Numbered from the stretch's first letter, positions 1 through 8,608 are shown. The stretch is 32,956 nucleotides of DNA from an uncultured Chromatiaceae bacterium (GCA_945787735.1 CALZIQ010000024.1:2501-35456), one strand, 5' to 3'. Program-made: numbers and translations. The notes: generated from the letters alone by a model not told the origin.

Positions 1-760
1 CGTCAGAGATAGACATAATCTTGCCAAACATCTCGTCGGCGGATTCGTGTATACCTATATAGTTATTGAGCGACTTGGACATCTTCTGCACACCATCCAG
101 ACCTTCTAGAATGGGCATGGTTAATACACACTGCGGTTTCTGACCGTACACTTCCTGCAGTTGGCGCCCAACGAGTAGATTGAACTTCTGATCCGTTCCG
201 CCCAGCTCCACATCCGCCTTCATTGCCACCGAGTCATAGCCCTGCACCAATGGATAGAGAAATTCGTGAATGGCAATTGGCTGCCCACTGGAATAACGTT
301 TATTGAAATCATCCCGCTCCAACATGCGTGCCACGGTATGTTTTGCGGATAACTGAATCAGGTCCGCCGCACTCATTTCACCCATCCAGCTGGAGTTGAA
401 CATCACCAGCGTTTTTTCTGGGTCCAGGATTTTGTAGATTTGCTGCTCATAGGTGCGCGCATTTTCGATCACTTCATCGCGGGTCAGGGGTTTGCGTGTG
501 ACATTTTTGCCCGTTGGGTCACCGATCATGCCAGTGAAGTCGCCAATCAGAAACATCACCTCATGGCCAAGGTCCTGAAACTGCCTCAGCTTATTTATTA
601 ACACCGTATGCCCTAGATGCAAATCAGGGGCTGTTGGATCAAAACCTGCCTTGATCCTTAAAGATCGCCCCTCTTTCAGGCGCTCAACCAACTCCTCTTC
701 TCGCAGAAGCTCATCCGCACCACGCTTTATTAACTCCAGCTGTTCCGCTACTGCACTCAT
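1..760 (-). CDS. tyrS: Tyrosyl-tRNA synthetase, N-terminal part (runs off window edge)
   Basis: Charges tRNA-Tyr with tyrosine in the cytoplasm. The minus-strand frame opens with ATG at 760 and stays open to base 1, giving about 253 residues; the anticodon-binding and C-terminal RNA-binding parts lie outside the window. Class I synthetase signatures are visible: an [14 protein letters not shown] segment near residue 40-55 (HIGH-type motif), [12 protein letters not shown] after it, and KMSKS near residue 233. The wording matches the TyrS form common in Pseudomonas and relatives rather than the E. coli type. It is divergently oriented to the M23 peptidase gene, an arrangement often seen in gammaproteobacteria. 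A perfect TATAAT lies upstream on the minus strand (817-822). Function is secure; only completeness is limited by the window. Confidence 0.96.
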   Translation of the reverse strand, partial: MSAVAEQLELIKRGADELLREEELVERLKEGRSLRIKAGFDPTAPDLHLGHTVLINKLRQFQDLGHEVMFLIGDFTGMIGDPTGKNVTRKPLTRDEVIENARTYEQQIYKILDPEKTLVMFNSSWMGEMSAADLIQLSAKHTVARMLERDDFNKRYSSGQPIAIHEFLYPLVQGYDSVAMKADVELGGTDQKFNLLVGRQLQEVYGQKPQCVLTMPILEGLDGVQKMSKSLNNYIGIHESADEMFGKIMSISD

Positions 761-816
761 GAATACCCTCTATATCTTCAAAAAACTCGTACTTGGCTCA
801 ATAGAGCAAAAGGCGC

Positions 817-822
817 ATTATA
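817..822 (-). promoter_or_regulatory. Probable -10 box for tyrS
   Basis: The minus strand reads TATAAT here, about 55 bases before the tyrS ATG at 760. No good -35 hexamer sits 16-18 bases upstream, so this is a candidate sigma-70 promoter only. Confidence 0.35.
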
Positions 823-875
823 AATGGGAACAGCCTGACACTTCGACCAAATCTCCACTTTTTCATTGACGGCTC

Positions 876-881
876 TATAAT
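876..881 (+). promoter_or_regulatory. Probable -10 box for the M23 peptidase / anmK pair
   Basis: The plus strand reads TATAAT, about 60 bases before the likely ATG at 943. A TTGACG lies only four bases upstream, too close to act as its -35, so the -35 element is unclear. Confidence 0.35.
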
Positions 882-942
882 GTGGCGCTAACGTTTTAAT
901 ATGTAGGCCCTTTTTTGTGAGCCGGGTGAGGTTTTGAACAAA

Positions 943-2307
943 ATGCGCTTAAATAAGGATGAACAAGTGCCGAAAACTATTAATACCATGATCGGCAAAA
1001 ATCTACATTGGCTGCTTGTTCTAGGCGGAACAGTAATTCTAGGCACTGTTATTGGCATCCTGCCAGACAATGCGGAAGCTACACGCGCGCTTGAAACAAA
1101 CGCACCGGCAACAGTCATTGAACACGAGGCTGCGCCCACCACCCTTGACATTCCCTCCCGCTCGGCAACACAAACCGAACCCGCTGCGGCCCCCATCGAA
1201 CAACCAGGCGAATGGCACACAGTCAAAGTTAAATCCGGCGACAATCTTTCACTGATGTTTGCGCGCAATAACCTTAGCCCGCAAGAGCTGTACAAAGTTG
1301 CTTCAAACAAGCATGCCGCCAAGCAATTAAAAAATCTTTTTCCAGGCGACGAGATAAATCTGCGCATTGATGAAGGCACACTGACCGAACTCAGCTATGA
1401 ATTTGATCTTGGCCAGAGCCTGCATATGATACGTGATGGCGATTCGTTCGAAGCAGAGATCATCGAAAAACCATTGGAATACCGCACCGCTCAGGCAACA
1501 GGTGTGATTAAAGACTCACTCTTCTCGAGCGCACAAACAGCCGGACTGTCAGACAAACTCACCATGGAACTGGCCAGCATTTTTGGCTGGGACATCGACT
1601 TCGTACTCGACATTCGTCAGGGCGACAGTTTTGCCGTCATTTATGAAGAAGTCTTTCTGGATGGCGAAAAAGTCCGCGACGGCAATATCGTCGCCGCCAC
1701 CTTCAATAATAAGGGCACCGCTTATCAGGCGATCCGTTATGCCGATGCAAGTGGCCGCAACGATTATTATTCACCCGATGGCCGCAGCATGCGCAAAGCC
1801 TTTTTGCGCACGCCAGTCGATTTTTCACGCATCAGCTCACGCTTTAACCTAAAGCGCAAACACCCGGTGCTGAATACCTTTCGCGCCCATAAAGGTGTCG
1901 ATTACGCCGCCTCAAGAGGCACGCCCATTAAGGCCACCGGTGATGGCAAAGTAATTTATCGCGGCACAAAGGGTGGTTACGGCAAAACTGTGATCATTCA
2001 ACATGGCAGCAGTTACAGCAGTCTGTATGCTCACATGTCGAATTACAAACGCGGCGTGCGCAATGGCACACGCGTCAAACAGGGCCAGATCATCGGCTAT
2101 GTTGGCAGCTCAGGCCTGGCAACGGGTCCTCACTTACACTACGAATTTCGCGTTAACGGTGTGCACCGCAATCCCTTAACGATAAAACTGCCCGATGCAC
2201 AGCCCCTGTCGAAGCAATACATGGCCGATTTCCAGAGCCATGCCAATCCGCTGGTTGCCAGCCTGAGCCTGCTTAGCAAAATTAGCGTCGCCTCCACCGA
2301 TCTCTAA
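943..2307 (+). CDS. M23-family murein endopeptidase with LysM-like/OapA N-terminal region
   Basis: Predicted to cut peptide cross-links of peptidoglycan in the periplasm. The frame opens at TTG 934, but the GTGAGG at 926-931 is better spaced for the ATG at 943, which is my chosen start. A hydrophobic anchor follows (about residues 20-40), then a LysM/OapA-like stretch (HTVKVKSGDNLSLMF near residue 90) and a C-terminal LytM/M23 domain. Metal-binding signatures are present: HKGVDYAA for the first His/Asp pair and GPHLHYEFR for the HxH. Total length is about 454 residues, typical of MepM/YebA-like enzymes. The anmK gene starts 7 bases after the stop, so the two are probably co-transcribed and link wall hydrolysis to recycling of the products. 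The family call is firm; the exact bond cut is inferred. Confidence 0.92.
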   Translation: MRLNKDEQVPKTINTMIGKNLHWLLVLGGTVILGTVIGILPDNAEATRALETNAPATVIEHEAAPTTLDIPSRSATQTEPAAAPIEQPGEWHTVKVKSGDNLSLMFARNNLSPQELYKVASNKHAAKQLKNLFPGDEINLRIDEGTLTELSYEFDLGQSLHMIRDGDSFEAEIIEKPLEYRTAQATGVIKDSLFSSAQTAGLSDKLTMELASIFGWDIDFVLDIRQGDSFAVIYEEVFLDGEKVRDGNIVAATFNNKGTAYQAIRYADASGRNDYYSPDGRSMRKAFLRTPVDFSRISSRFNLKRKHPVLNTFRAHKGVDYAASRGTPIKATGDGKVIYRGTKGGYGKTVIIQHGSSYSSLYAHMSNYKRGVRNGTRVKQGQIIGYVGSSGLATGPHLHYEFRVNGVHRNPLTIKLPDAQPLSKQYMADFQSHANPLVASLSLLSKISVASTDL

Positions 2308-2314
2308 CACCATC

Positions 2315-3427
2315 ATGACCTACTACATCGGCCTGATGTCAGGCACTAGCATGGACGGGATTGATGCGGCCCTGCTAAATTTCAGTGACAACAAATGCCG
2401 TGTACTTGACAGTCATAGTCATGAGATTCCTGCTAAGCTTATCACCCGCTTGCAAAAAGTCATTCAGAGCGAAATTTTCAATATCAGAGAACTGGGCACA
2501 CTGGATGTAGAACTCGGTAAACTCTTTGCCGAAGCAGCTAAACAACTCCTGCGCAACAACCAAACAAACGCCAGTGAAATCATCGCCATCGGCAGTCACG
2601 GCCAAACCGTTTTCCACGCGCCCGACTGTAACCCTCCCTTCACCCTGCAAATCGGCGACCCCAACACCATCGCCCAACTAACGGGTATTACTACCGTTGC
2701 CGATTTTCGCCGCAGAGATATGGCAGCAGGAGGGCAAGGCGCACCACTGGCACCGGCATTTCATCATCATTATTTTCGCTCGGATGCGCACAATCGTGTG
2801 ATCCTGAACATCGGCGGCATTGCCAATATCACCGTACTTTCAGCCGACAAGCAGAAACCCGTTTTTGGATTCGACACCGGCCCCGGCAACTGCCTGCTCG
2901 ACAGCTGGATAAAACAACATCTCAACCAACCGTTCGACACAAACGGTGAATGGGGAACAACTGGCACGACTATTCCAGAGCTACTAGCGTCATTGCTGCA
3001 AGACAATTACTTCAGTCTTGCAGCACCCAAAACGACGGGGCGCGAATATTTCAATCTGCACTGGTTAAATCAACACAGACCAAATGATGAACCGCAAAAC
3101 ACCCAGGCAACCCTGGCACAACTCACTATTGAGAGCATTGCTCGGGCCATCGAAATCCACGCCCCCGATACAGACGAGGTCTATGTTTGTGGTGGCGGGG
3201 CGTTTAATACGGCCTTAATGCAAGGCCTGGATGCACGATTAAACAACAGCGCAGTAACAACAACCAGCGAACTGGGCGCAGATCCTGAATGGGTAGAAGC
3301 GGCGGCTTTCGCCTGGCTGGCAAAACAAACCCTGGCGCATCGCCCCGGCAACATAAGCAGTGTCACCGGCGCGAACGAGGCCGTCATTCTCGGCGGCATT
3401 TACCCAGGCAAACAGCGCACAAAATAA
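2315..3427 (+). CDS. anmK: Anhydro-N-acetylmuramic acid kinase
   Basis: Phosphorylates and hydrates 1,6-anhydro-MurNAc to MurNAc-6-phosphate in the cytoplasm during murein recycling. At 370 residues the length is normal for the family. Visible signatures are GLMSGTSMDGIDAAL at the N-terminus (phosphate loop), GSHGQTVFH, DFRRRDMAAGGQGAPL, NIGGIANIT, GFDTGPGNCLLD and VCGGGAFN, all characteristic of AnmK in the ASKHA kinase fold. The ATG at 2315 is 7 bases past the M23 peptidase stop, so translational coupling is likely. A strong hairpin terminator follows immediately (3427-3458). All key motifs look intact. Confidence 0.97.
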   Translation: MTYYIGLMSGTSMDGIDAALLNFSDNKCRVLDSHSHEIPAKLITRLQKVIQSEIFNIRELGTLDVELGKLFAEAAKQLLRNNQTNASEIIAIGSHGQTVFHAPDCNPPFTLQIGDPNTIAQLTGITTVADFRRRDMAAGGQGAPLAPAFHHHYFRSDAHNRVILNIGGIANITVLSADKQKPVFGFDTGPGNCLLDSWIKQHLNQPFDTNGEWGTTGTTIPELLASLLQDNYFSLAAPKTTGREYFNLHWLNQHRPNDEPQNTQATLAQLTIESIARAIEIHAPDTDEVYVCGGGAFNTALMQGLDARLNNSAVTTTSELGADPEWVEAAAFAWLAKQTLAHRPGNISSVTGANEAVILGGIYPGKQRTK

Positions 3428-3458
3428 AAAAGCCAGGACCATCCGGCCCTGGCTTTTT
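3427..3458. terminator. Bidirectional rho-independent terminator between anmK and erpA
   Basis: An 11-base inverted repeat (AAAAAGCCAGG at 3427-3437 and CCTGGCTTTTT at 3448-3458) with a 10-base loop gives a U-run on either strand. It lies between the convergent anmK and erpA genes and would end both transcripts. Confidence 0.88.
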
Positions 3459-3479
3459 AGATTGCTTGAAAACGTAAAA

Positions 3480-3839
3480 CTAAACCGAGAAGGAAGAACC
3501 ACAACCACACGTGGTTGAGGCATTTGGATTACGGATTACAAAATGCGAACCCTCAAGGTCATCCTTGTAATCAATCTCTGCACCGTTTAGATATTGATAG
3601 CTCATGGGATCAATCAACAGACTCACGCCTTCTTTCTCAACCACGGTATCGCCGTCATTGACGCTTTCATCAAAGGTAAAACCATACTGAAAACCAGAAC
3701 AACCACCACCGGTAATATAAATGCGCAGTTTGAGCGCCGCATTGCCTTCTTCTTCAATCAGCTCGCGCACTTTGTTCGCAGCACTATCTGAAAAATCTAC
3801 CGGTGAAAAGCTATCTGTTTCTGCTGTCGCTGTACTCAT
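3480..3839 (-). CDS. erpA: Iron-sulfur cluster insertion protein ErpA
   Basis: A-type carrier that receives Fe-S clusters and passes them to apo-enzymes. At 119 residues it matches ErpA length. The three ligand cysteines are present, one in GGGCSGFQY near residue 47 and two in the C-terminal CGCGSSFSV. The order tyrS-M23-anmK-erpA is the usual one in pseudomonads and related groups, which supports ErpA over IscA. The gene has its own candidate -10 (TATAAT, 3879-3884) about 40 bases upstream of the ATG. The ribosome binding site is weak. Confidence 0.95.
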   Translation of the reverse strand: MSTATAETDSFSPVDFSDSAANKVRELIEEEGNAALKLRIYITGGGCSGFQYGFTFDESVNDGDTVVEKEGVSLLIDPMSYQYLNGAEIDYKDDLEGSHFVIRNPNASTTCGCGSSFSV

Positions 3840-3878
3840 GAGACACCAAACCTTTAAATATTAACAATGATTGGGAGG

Positions 3879-3884
3879 ATTATA
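3879..3884 (-). promoter_or_regulatory. Probable -10 box for erpA
   Basis: The minus strand reads TATAAT, with the erpA ATG about 40 bases downstream. The -35 region is poor (TTTTCC at 17-base spacing), which would fit an activator-dependent promoter, but no activator site can be named. Confidence 0.4.
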
Positions 3885-3915
3885 CCGCAGAATGGCAGTC
3901 AGGAAAAACCACTAT

Positions 3916-3935
3916 ACCACTTATAAATAAATGGT
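3916..3935. repeat. AT-rich dyad upstream of the erpA promoter
   Basis: A 20-base near-palindrome with outer arms ACCA/TGGT and inner arms TTAT/ATAA, one mismatch per arm and a two-base centre. It touches the stop codon of the bactofilin gene and lies about 30 bases upstream of the erpA -10. It could be an operator or part of a weak terminator; it does not match the IscR site patterns I know. Confidence 0.3.
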
Positions 3936-4354
3936 TATTTAGGGCTAAGCAGCATATCGTCCTGAGGGCTCACCACATCTGCAACTGTTCCAGTTGATTC
4001 AATCTCGTGCACCAGATTGCCATTCACTTCCGCCCCCATGGCCATCTCTATCAGGTTGTAGTACACATTACCTATGACCTTGGCATTTGCCGCCAGTTCA
4101 ACCCGCTCGCTCGCGCGCACATCACCAATGACCGTGCCATTGAGAATGATATTAGGCACACTCACTTCACCTTCAACCACCCCTTGATCACTCAAGGTCA
4201 ACAATGAGTCGGGATCTGTCGAACTGACATTACCCTTGAGCTTGCCATCAATATGAAAACCGCCACTGAACGCCACGTCGCCGCTCAGCACGGTATTTTG
4301 GCCAATCAGGGAATCAATCTTGGCTGACTTCCGTTTCTTATTGCTAGAAAACAT
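3935..4354 (-). CDS. Bactofilin (polymer-forming cytoskeletal protein)
   Basis: Bactofilins self-assemble without nucleotide into filaments at the membrane and often recruit wall enzymes. This 139-residue protein has the standard layout: a short basic N-terminus, then a beta-helical DUF583 core with repeating hydrophobic/glycine turns (GQNTVLSGDVAFSGGFHIDG, then VEGEVSVPNIILNGTVIGDV, then AKVIGNVYYNLIEM), and a short acidic tail. Its place beside an M23 peptidase and AnmK is suggestive because bactofilin/M23 pairs shape the wall in other bacteria, but here they are in different transcripts. Confidence 0.93.
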   Translation of the reverse strand: MFSSNKKRKSAKIDSLIGQNTVLSGDVAFSGGFHIDGKLKGNVSSTDPDSLLTLSDQGVVEGEVSVPNIILNGTVIGDVRASERVELAANAKVIGNVYYNLIEMAMGAEVNGNLVHEIESTGTVADVVSPQDDMLLSPK

Positions 4355-4457
4355 CTTCAGGACACTCCGTTTCCGTTAAATAGTTGTCATACATACCAAT
4401 ACATCGTTATCGGTAACAACAAAGCTGAAGTTTAACTCACCAGCAAAACTAGGCTAC

Positions 4458-5168
4458 CTAACCTGCGTCCATCGGCCAAGGAAATGACTTGCTGATCGCC
4501 TTTCGCCCTTGCGGCGCCATTTCCACGATCACATTACGCGGCAAAAAGTTTTCCGGCAAACGGATATCGCCTTCCATACGCTGAAAGTAGCGGAAGCGAA
4601 AATCCCGGCCAATACTGTCATTCGGAGTGATATCTCTGAAATCCAGCGTCTGCGGCTCCCCCCCCTGCACCCCCTGCAGGTGAAGTTTTACTACGCCCTT
4701 CACAAAACGATCATTTTTTAGCACTTGGCTCATCACAAGCTCAAAGTGATAGAGACCCTCCTCAACGGCAGGCTCCAGTTTGAAGGTTTGGATATTCAAA
4801 CCGGCCTGACGCTCACTTGGTGACACAATACCGCGATAAAACTCAACCTCCTCGCGCAACTCCAGAATCTCCTCCTGCAGTGTCTTAAGGTCATTGCGCA
4901 CCACCTGATAGGTCTCCCCATCGATCGCCTGAGTGCGTTCAAGTATAGTCACCTGTTCTGAAAGACCGGCATTCGTGCGTGCCAGCTCTTCGACTTTAAC
5001 CTGTAACTTTTCCTGTTCAGCAGCCGCTTCAAAACGATGATAACCGGCCCGATACTGACCCAGCTCATAAAAGGCAAGAGCAAGCAGCAGTCCACCCATC
5101 CAAGCAGCGATAACCATGGCGCGCCGCCAGGGCTGGTGACTCTTGACGATCATTTCACCCGTTTTCAC
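4458..5168 (-). CDS. DUF6776-type single-pass membrane protein with coiled coil
   Basis: A protein of unknown function, 236 residues. One transmembrane helix is clear near residues 17-37 (basic flank, then a hydrophobic run ending LALAFYELGQYR). A coiled-coil stretch rich in E, L and Q follows to about residue 115, then a C-terminal beta-rich domain (FELVMSQVLKNDRFVKG, TPNDSIGRDFRFRYFQR). The topology suggests a cytoplasmic N-terminus and a periplasmic coiled coil and domain. The position between argC and a bactofilin/erpA is the conserved place for this family in gammaproteobacteria. It may work with the bactofilin at the envelope; that is a guess from position. Confidence 0.85.
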   Translation of the reverse strand: MKTGEMIVKSHQPWRRAMVIAAWMGGLLLALAFYELGQYRAGYHRFEAAAEQEKLQVKVEELARTNAGLSEQVTILERTQAIDGETYQVVRNDLKTLQEEILELREEVEFYRGIVSPSERQAGLNIQTFKLEPAVEEGLYHFELVMSQVLKNDRFVKGVVKLHLQGVQGGEPQTLDFRDITPNDSIGRDFRFRYFQRMEGDIRLPENFLPRNVIVEMAPQGRKAISKSFPWPMDAG

Positions 5169-5201
5169 AGCATCTCATCCTTGAATCCGCATTTTCTGAT
5201 G

Positions 5202-6230
5202 TCAGGGCAACAACGCAATAATTTCCAGACCTGCCTGCTCATCCAGATCAAACAAGATATTCATACTTTGCACTGCCTGACCTGCGGCCCCTTTTACCAA
5301 GTTATCGATCACTGACAGCACCACCACCGTGTCACCACCTTGGGGACGATGGATGGCAATACGGCACTGATTGGCGCCCTTGACGCTGCGCGTTTCCGGA
5401 TGGGCACCGGCCGGCATAACATCGACAAAGGGCTCAGACTCATAGCGTTGTTGATAAAGTGATTGCAGATCCGTATCACTTTTTAAAGTTGCATAAAGCG
5501 TGGCATGGATACCGCGAATCATAGGTGTCAGGTGCGGCACAAAGGTTAAGCCAACCTCACCTTTCGCCATTTGCACTAAACCTTGGCTAATCTCAGGCAG
5601 ATGGCGGTGACCAGGCACAGCATAAGCCTTCATGCTTTCGCTCGCTTCACACATCAGGGTACCGACGTTGGCCTTGCGTCCAGCACCACTGACACCCGAC
5701 TTGGCGTCAGCGATTAGATGATTCACATCTATCAGCCCCTGTTCCAACAGCGGCATAAAACCCAGCTGCACTGCGGTGGGATAACAACCAGGGCAGGCAA
5801 TCAGACGCGCCTGCTTTATCGCCTTACGATTTACCTCAGGCAGACCATACACTGCTTCATCCACCAACTCGGGTGCAGTATGCTGCATGCCGTACCAGCG
5901 CTCCCATACAAGAATATCCTTGATACGAAAATCTGCCCCCAGATCGATGACCTTGACACCGTTTTCTATCAACTCCCCAGCGCTCTTCATCGCCACCCCG
6001 TGCGGCGTAGCAAAAAAGACCACATCGCATGATGACAAAGCCTCTACCGAAGGCTCGCTAAAACAGAGATCCACCTTATCGCGCAGATTGGGAAACATAT
6101 CGGCCACCGGCATACCCGCCTCTGAGCGGGAAGTAATCACCCTCAGTTCAACCTTGGAGTGGCCCGCCAATAGGCGCAGCAACTCAACGCCGGTATACCC
6201 TGTTCCGCCAACTATGCCTACTTTAATCAT
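5202..6230 (-). CDS. argC: N-acetyl-gamma-glutamyl-phosphate reductase
   Basis: NADPH-dependent reduction of N-acetylglutamyl-5-phosphate to the semialdehyde, third step of arginine synthesis. It has 342 residues, the usual length for the long-form enzyme. The Rossmann motif [17 protein letters not shown] is at the N-terminus, the catalytic cysteine in [10 protein letters not shown] near residue 149, and the conserved [10 protein letters not shown] follows near residue 205. The ATG at 6230 begins directly with the Rossmann strand, supporting the start. It lies 33 bases upstream of the DUF6776 gene on the same strand. Confidence 0.97.
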   Translation of the reverse strand: MIKVGIVGGTGYTGVELLRLLAGHSKVELRVITSRSEAGMPVADMFPNLRDKVDLCFSEPSVEALSSCDVVFFATPHGVAMKSAGELIENGVKVIDLGADFRIKDILVWERWYGMQHTAPELVDEAVYGLPEVNRKAIKQARLIACPGCYPTAVQLGFMPLLEQGLIDVNHLIADAKSGVSGAGRKANVGTLMCEASESMKAYAVPGHRHLPEISQGLVQMAKGEVGLTFVPHLTPMIRGIHATLYATLKSDTDLQSLYQQRYESEPFVDVMPAGAHPETRSVKGANQCRIAIHRPQGGDTVVVLSVIDNLVKGAAGQAVQSMNILFDLDEQAGLEIIALLP

Positions 6231-6298
6231 GTTTCATGTTTCCCTAAATATTCTTTCAAACAACTGCCCTACAAAATAACAGATTTTTTCCTGAACGA

Positions 6299-7249
6299 TT
6301 ATTCTTCATTAGCGACAAAAACACGCATGACATAGGCCGCAACCGCCGCAACTTGCGCATCATTTAGCACATGACGCCAGGCCGGCATGGTAGTACCGGC
6401 TAGACCATCGCGAATGACGGTTTGCAGTCGTTCATTCATCATGCCTTGCATTTTGTTTAGATTGCGCGGATGTGGTTCGAGAAAGGCCCCAATCCAATTT
6501 CGTCCCGTGCCGTCGGCAGCATGGCAAAAGGCGCAATTGGCCTGATAGAGTAGCTCGCCTTGTTTCTCCTGTGTCGACAACGCCTCCATCACCGGCACCT
6601 GGTCATGAATCGAATACGGCGTAGCGGCAGAGACCGCATCCGGGATGCGATGAGAATAACCACTGCGCGGAAACGACACCGCACGCGGATCCCAGGCAAT
6701 GCCTTCATCTACGACCTTGGCGCGATCATGGCAAGTGATACAACTGGCCATGAACAACTCACGGCCTTGCTGCTGTTCCGGCGTCAATTGCTCAAAAGCT
6801 GTGTCGAGTGGAATCTCACCAGTTGCGAAAGGAAAGGCAATGGCATAACGCTCATGCTCAGGCCAGCCATTGCCCTCGGTGTGATAACGCGTATTGAGCT
6901 TTTCGCTGTGCATGAAAGCCTGGCGGACAAAATCCACCACCAGCCCGATCTGTTCCGCATTCAGTGTATTACTGAAACCGGCCATACCAGTATCCATGCG
7001 GCCATCGGTGACGGATTTGATCATGCGCTCGCGTGGCAAATCCGCCAACCGAGTATTCGTAAAATCTCGCGGCGGAGGCGATAGATAGGTTGCCGCCAGG
7101 GTCTTGGCATCCCCGGCATAGCCGTGACAGAAATAACAGTAGTAGTTATAGAGATCACGCCCCTTTTCAAAGGCCGTGGCCGCCTGACTGCCGGCAGCAA
7201 TCTCAACGGTTGAAGGGATTGATTCAGCTTGGTCTAAGGGGCTTTTTTT
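6299..7249 (-). CDS. C-terminal half of a tandem multiheme cytochrome c (frame broken at a poly-A run)
   Basis: This frame opens directly after a TAA at 7250-7252 and has no ATG, GTG or TTG before its first heme motif; the first usable start is a TTG at 7048, inside a domain. It encodes three CXXCH motifs: CYFCH (7124-7138), CITCH and CAFCH. The domain around CYFCH repeats the pattern of the upstream gene: heme motif, a P-P-R-D/N-F segment, a KRMI/RERM segment, a Met in DTGMAGF that could be the distal heme ligand, then VVDFVRQAFM. The last domain has TTMPAW, again a typical Met ligand. It has no signal peptide of its own, so it makes sense only as a continuation of the 7234-8445 gene. That could be by -1 slippage or a corrected indel at the A9 tract; otherwise it is a pseudogene remnant. 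Confidence 0.82.
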   Translation of the reverse strand, partial: KKSPLDQAESIPSTVEIAAGSQAATAFEKGRDLYNYYCYFCHGYAGDAKTLAATYLSPPPRDFTNTRLADLPRERMIKSVTDGRMDTGMAGFSNTLNAEQIGLVVDFVRQAFMHSEKLNTRYHTEGNGWPEHERYAIAFPFATGEIPLDTAFEQLTPEQQQGRELFMASCITCHDRAKVVDEGIAWDPRAVSFPRSGYSHRIPDAVSAATPYSIHDQVPVMEALSTQEKQGELLYQANCAFCHAADGTGRNWIGAFLEPHPRNLNKMQGMMNERLQTVIRDGLAGTTMPAWRHVLNDAQVAAVAAYVMRVFVANEE

Positions 7250-8445
7250 TTATCCAGCATTGTATCCAGCCCTGGACTTTCCAGAATCTCATCGGGATTG
7301 GGATGAATGAAATCCTGGTAGACAAACTCGGCCACATCAGCCAGCTGCTGAGCAGAAAGGACCTTACTCCAGGCCGGCATCACTGTCCCGGGTTTGCCGA
7401 TGCCGATGGCGCGAAACAGGGCGGGTCGATTCAGCATATTGCGCGAATCGACATGCAGGAAATTACGCGGTTTGGGCTGGATGAAATGAGACCTCGGCCC
7501 CAGACCATCACCACGCACGCCATGGCAGGTGCTGCAATTGCGCAAATAGATATCGCGGCCCGAACCAAAATCACCGACCAGACCACCCGGGAAAGGTGCA
7601 TTCATATCCACGGCATGTCCCTGGGCATGTTGCTCCAGACGCGGTGCCATGGCAGAGGATCCAATCGAGGACGGCGCACGCCCGTGCGGCGCAGATGCAC
7701 CTTGACCACCGCCAGTATGTCCTCCCATGCCGGCCGCCGCCCCGGAGAGATCCGTCATGCCGGCATCTGCCACAACCGGCCCTTTCATGAAAGTTTGGCG
7801 GATGTAATCTACTACAGATTCGATATCTTCTTCAGATAGACGGTTGGAAAATGACATCATGGCCGTCTCTTTGCGGCCAAAGCTCACCGAGGCAAGCATG
7901 CGCTTGCGCGTTAAAATGCGACGTGCCTGTGGCGAAGTGAAATTGCGCGGTGGCGGGTTAAGTACCGAATTGGTCCAGGTGGCACCATTGCCACGGTCGC
8001 CATGACAAACACGACAGTGCTCTTCATAGATTTCCCGGCCACGCTGCAGGCGTGGCTCGTCCACCGCCAGCTCTTCTTCGGATGGCGGCAGCTGCATAAA
8101 ACTACGACGGATATAATCCACCACCCCTTCAATCTGGGCCATGTTCAGCCGACCGAGCCAACCTATCATGGCCGTGCCTTCGCGGCCCTGCACCACTGAG
8201 GTGATCATGCGCTTGCGATTCAGCTCTGCCGCCGCGCCTGGAGTGGAGAAATCGCGCGGTTTCGGATCAAGCCCAAAACGGGCTCGGCTCTGACCATCCC
8301 CCCGGTCGCCATGACAAACCGCACAATTTTCACGGTAGATCTGACCCGCCTCATTCATGGAAATAGGTTCAGCTGCCGCCAATGTAGGTAGTGCAAGCAG
8401 CAAAAACAATGATGAAACCAGAGATTTAGAAATTGAAAACCGCAT
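7234..8445 (-). CDS. Tandem three-heme cytochrome c, N-terminal half of a probable six-heme protein
   Basis: A periplasmic electron carrier of 403 residues. The open frame begins upstream, but the ATG at 8445 is preceded by AAGG at good spacing and starts a clear Sec signal peptide (hydrophobic run ending LPTLAAAE), so I chose it. Three class I-like domains follow with CAVCH (41-45), CRVCH (144-148) and CSTCH (304-308). Each has a PRDF/PRNF segment and a candidate Met ligand (GTAMIGW, ETAMMSF, GTVMPAW). A Gly/His/Met-rich linker of about 65 residues separates domains 2 and 3. The gene ends at an A9 run followed by TAG, and three more heme motifs continue in the -1 frame. It is divergent from the pentaheme gene at 8609. 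The repeats suggest domain duplication into a heme wire. Confidence 0.9.
   Translation of the reverse strand: MRFSISKSLVSSLFLLLALPTLAAAEPISMNEAGQIYRENCAVCHGDRGDGQSRARFGLDPKPRDFSTPGAAAELNRKRMITSVVQGREGTAMIGWLGRLNMAQIEGVVDYIRRSFMQLPPSEEELAVDEPRLQRGREIYEEHCRVCHGDRGNGATWTNSVLNPPPRNFTSPQARRILTRKRMLASVSFGRKETAMMSFSNRLSEEDIESVVDYIRQTFMKGPVVADAGMTDLSGAAAGMGGHTGGGQGASAPHGRAPSSIGSSAMAPRLEQHAQGHAVDMNAPFPGGLVGDFGSGRDIYLRNCSTCHGVRGDGLGPRSHFIQPKPRNFLHVDSRNMLNRPALFRAIGIGKPGTVMPAWSKVLSAQQLADVAEFVYQDFIHPNPDEILESPGLDTMLDKKKAP
7243..7251 (-). other. A9 slippery tract joining two halves of a multiheme cytochrome
   Basis: The minus strand has nine consecutive A read as Lys-Lys-Lys in the upstream gene, which then stops at TAG 7234-7236. 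A slip of -1 (or one additional A in the mRNA or genome) continues as Ser-Pro-Leu-Asp-Gln into a frame open for over 300 codons with matching cytochrome domains. The in-phase A-AAA-AAA-G context is a classic bacterial slippage sequence. Confidence 0.6.
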
Positions 8446-8548
8446 CCGTCGCCTTACAATCAGGACATCTTGAGCTTGGCCGCAGAGAGAAATCCTGCCA
8501 ACCATCCAGGAACGGGATATTTTCCACTAAAATAACCATTTGCGCTAC

Positions 8549-8572
8549 CCAAGCTAGGCCTTGTATGCTTGG
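8549..8572. repeat. Inverted repeat in the divergent cytochrome promoter region
   Basis: CCAAGC at 8549-8554 and GCTTGG at 8567-8572, with 12 bases between, lie between the two divergent cytochrome genes (starts at 8445 and 8609). The position fits an operator acting on both, but the arms are short and no regulator is recognised. Confidence 0.25.
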
Positions 8573-8608
8573 TTGTTAGAGTTGTGTATTCAAAGATGGT
8601 TCTCGACT

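Noticed and set aside
866-881. TTGACG followed by TATAAT as a full sigma-70 promoter
   Set aside because: The two elements are only four bases apart, so they cannot act together; only the -10 is kept as a candidate.
888-1379. 163-codon open frame antisense to the M23 peptidase gene
   Set aside because: The plus-strand frame has clear domain motifs, while this one has none and crosses the promoter region.
7021-7206. Minus-strand open frame over the start of the second cytochrome half
   Set aside because: The real frame in this interval encodes the CYFCH heme domain; this one is an arginine-rich shadow.
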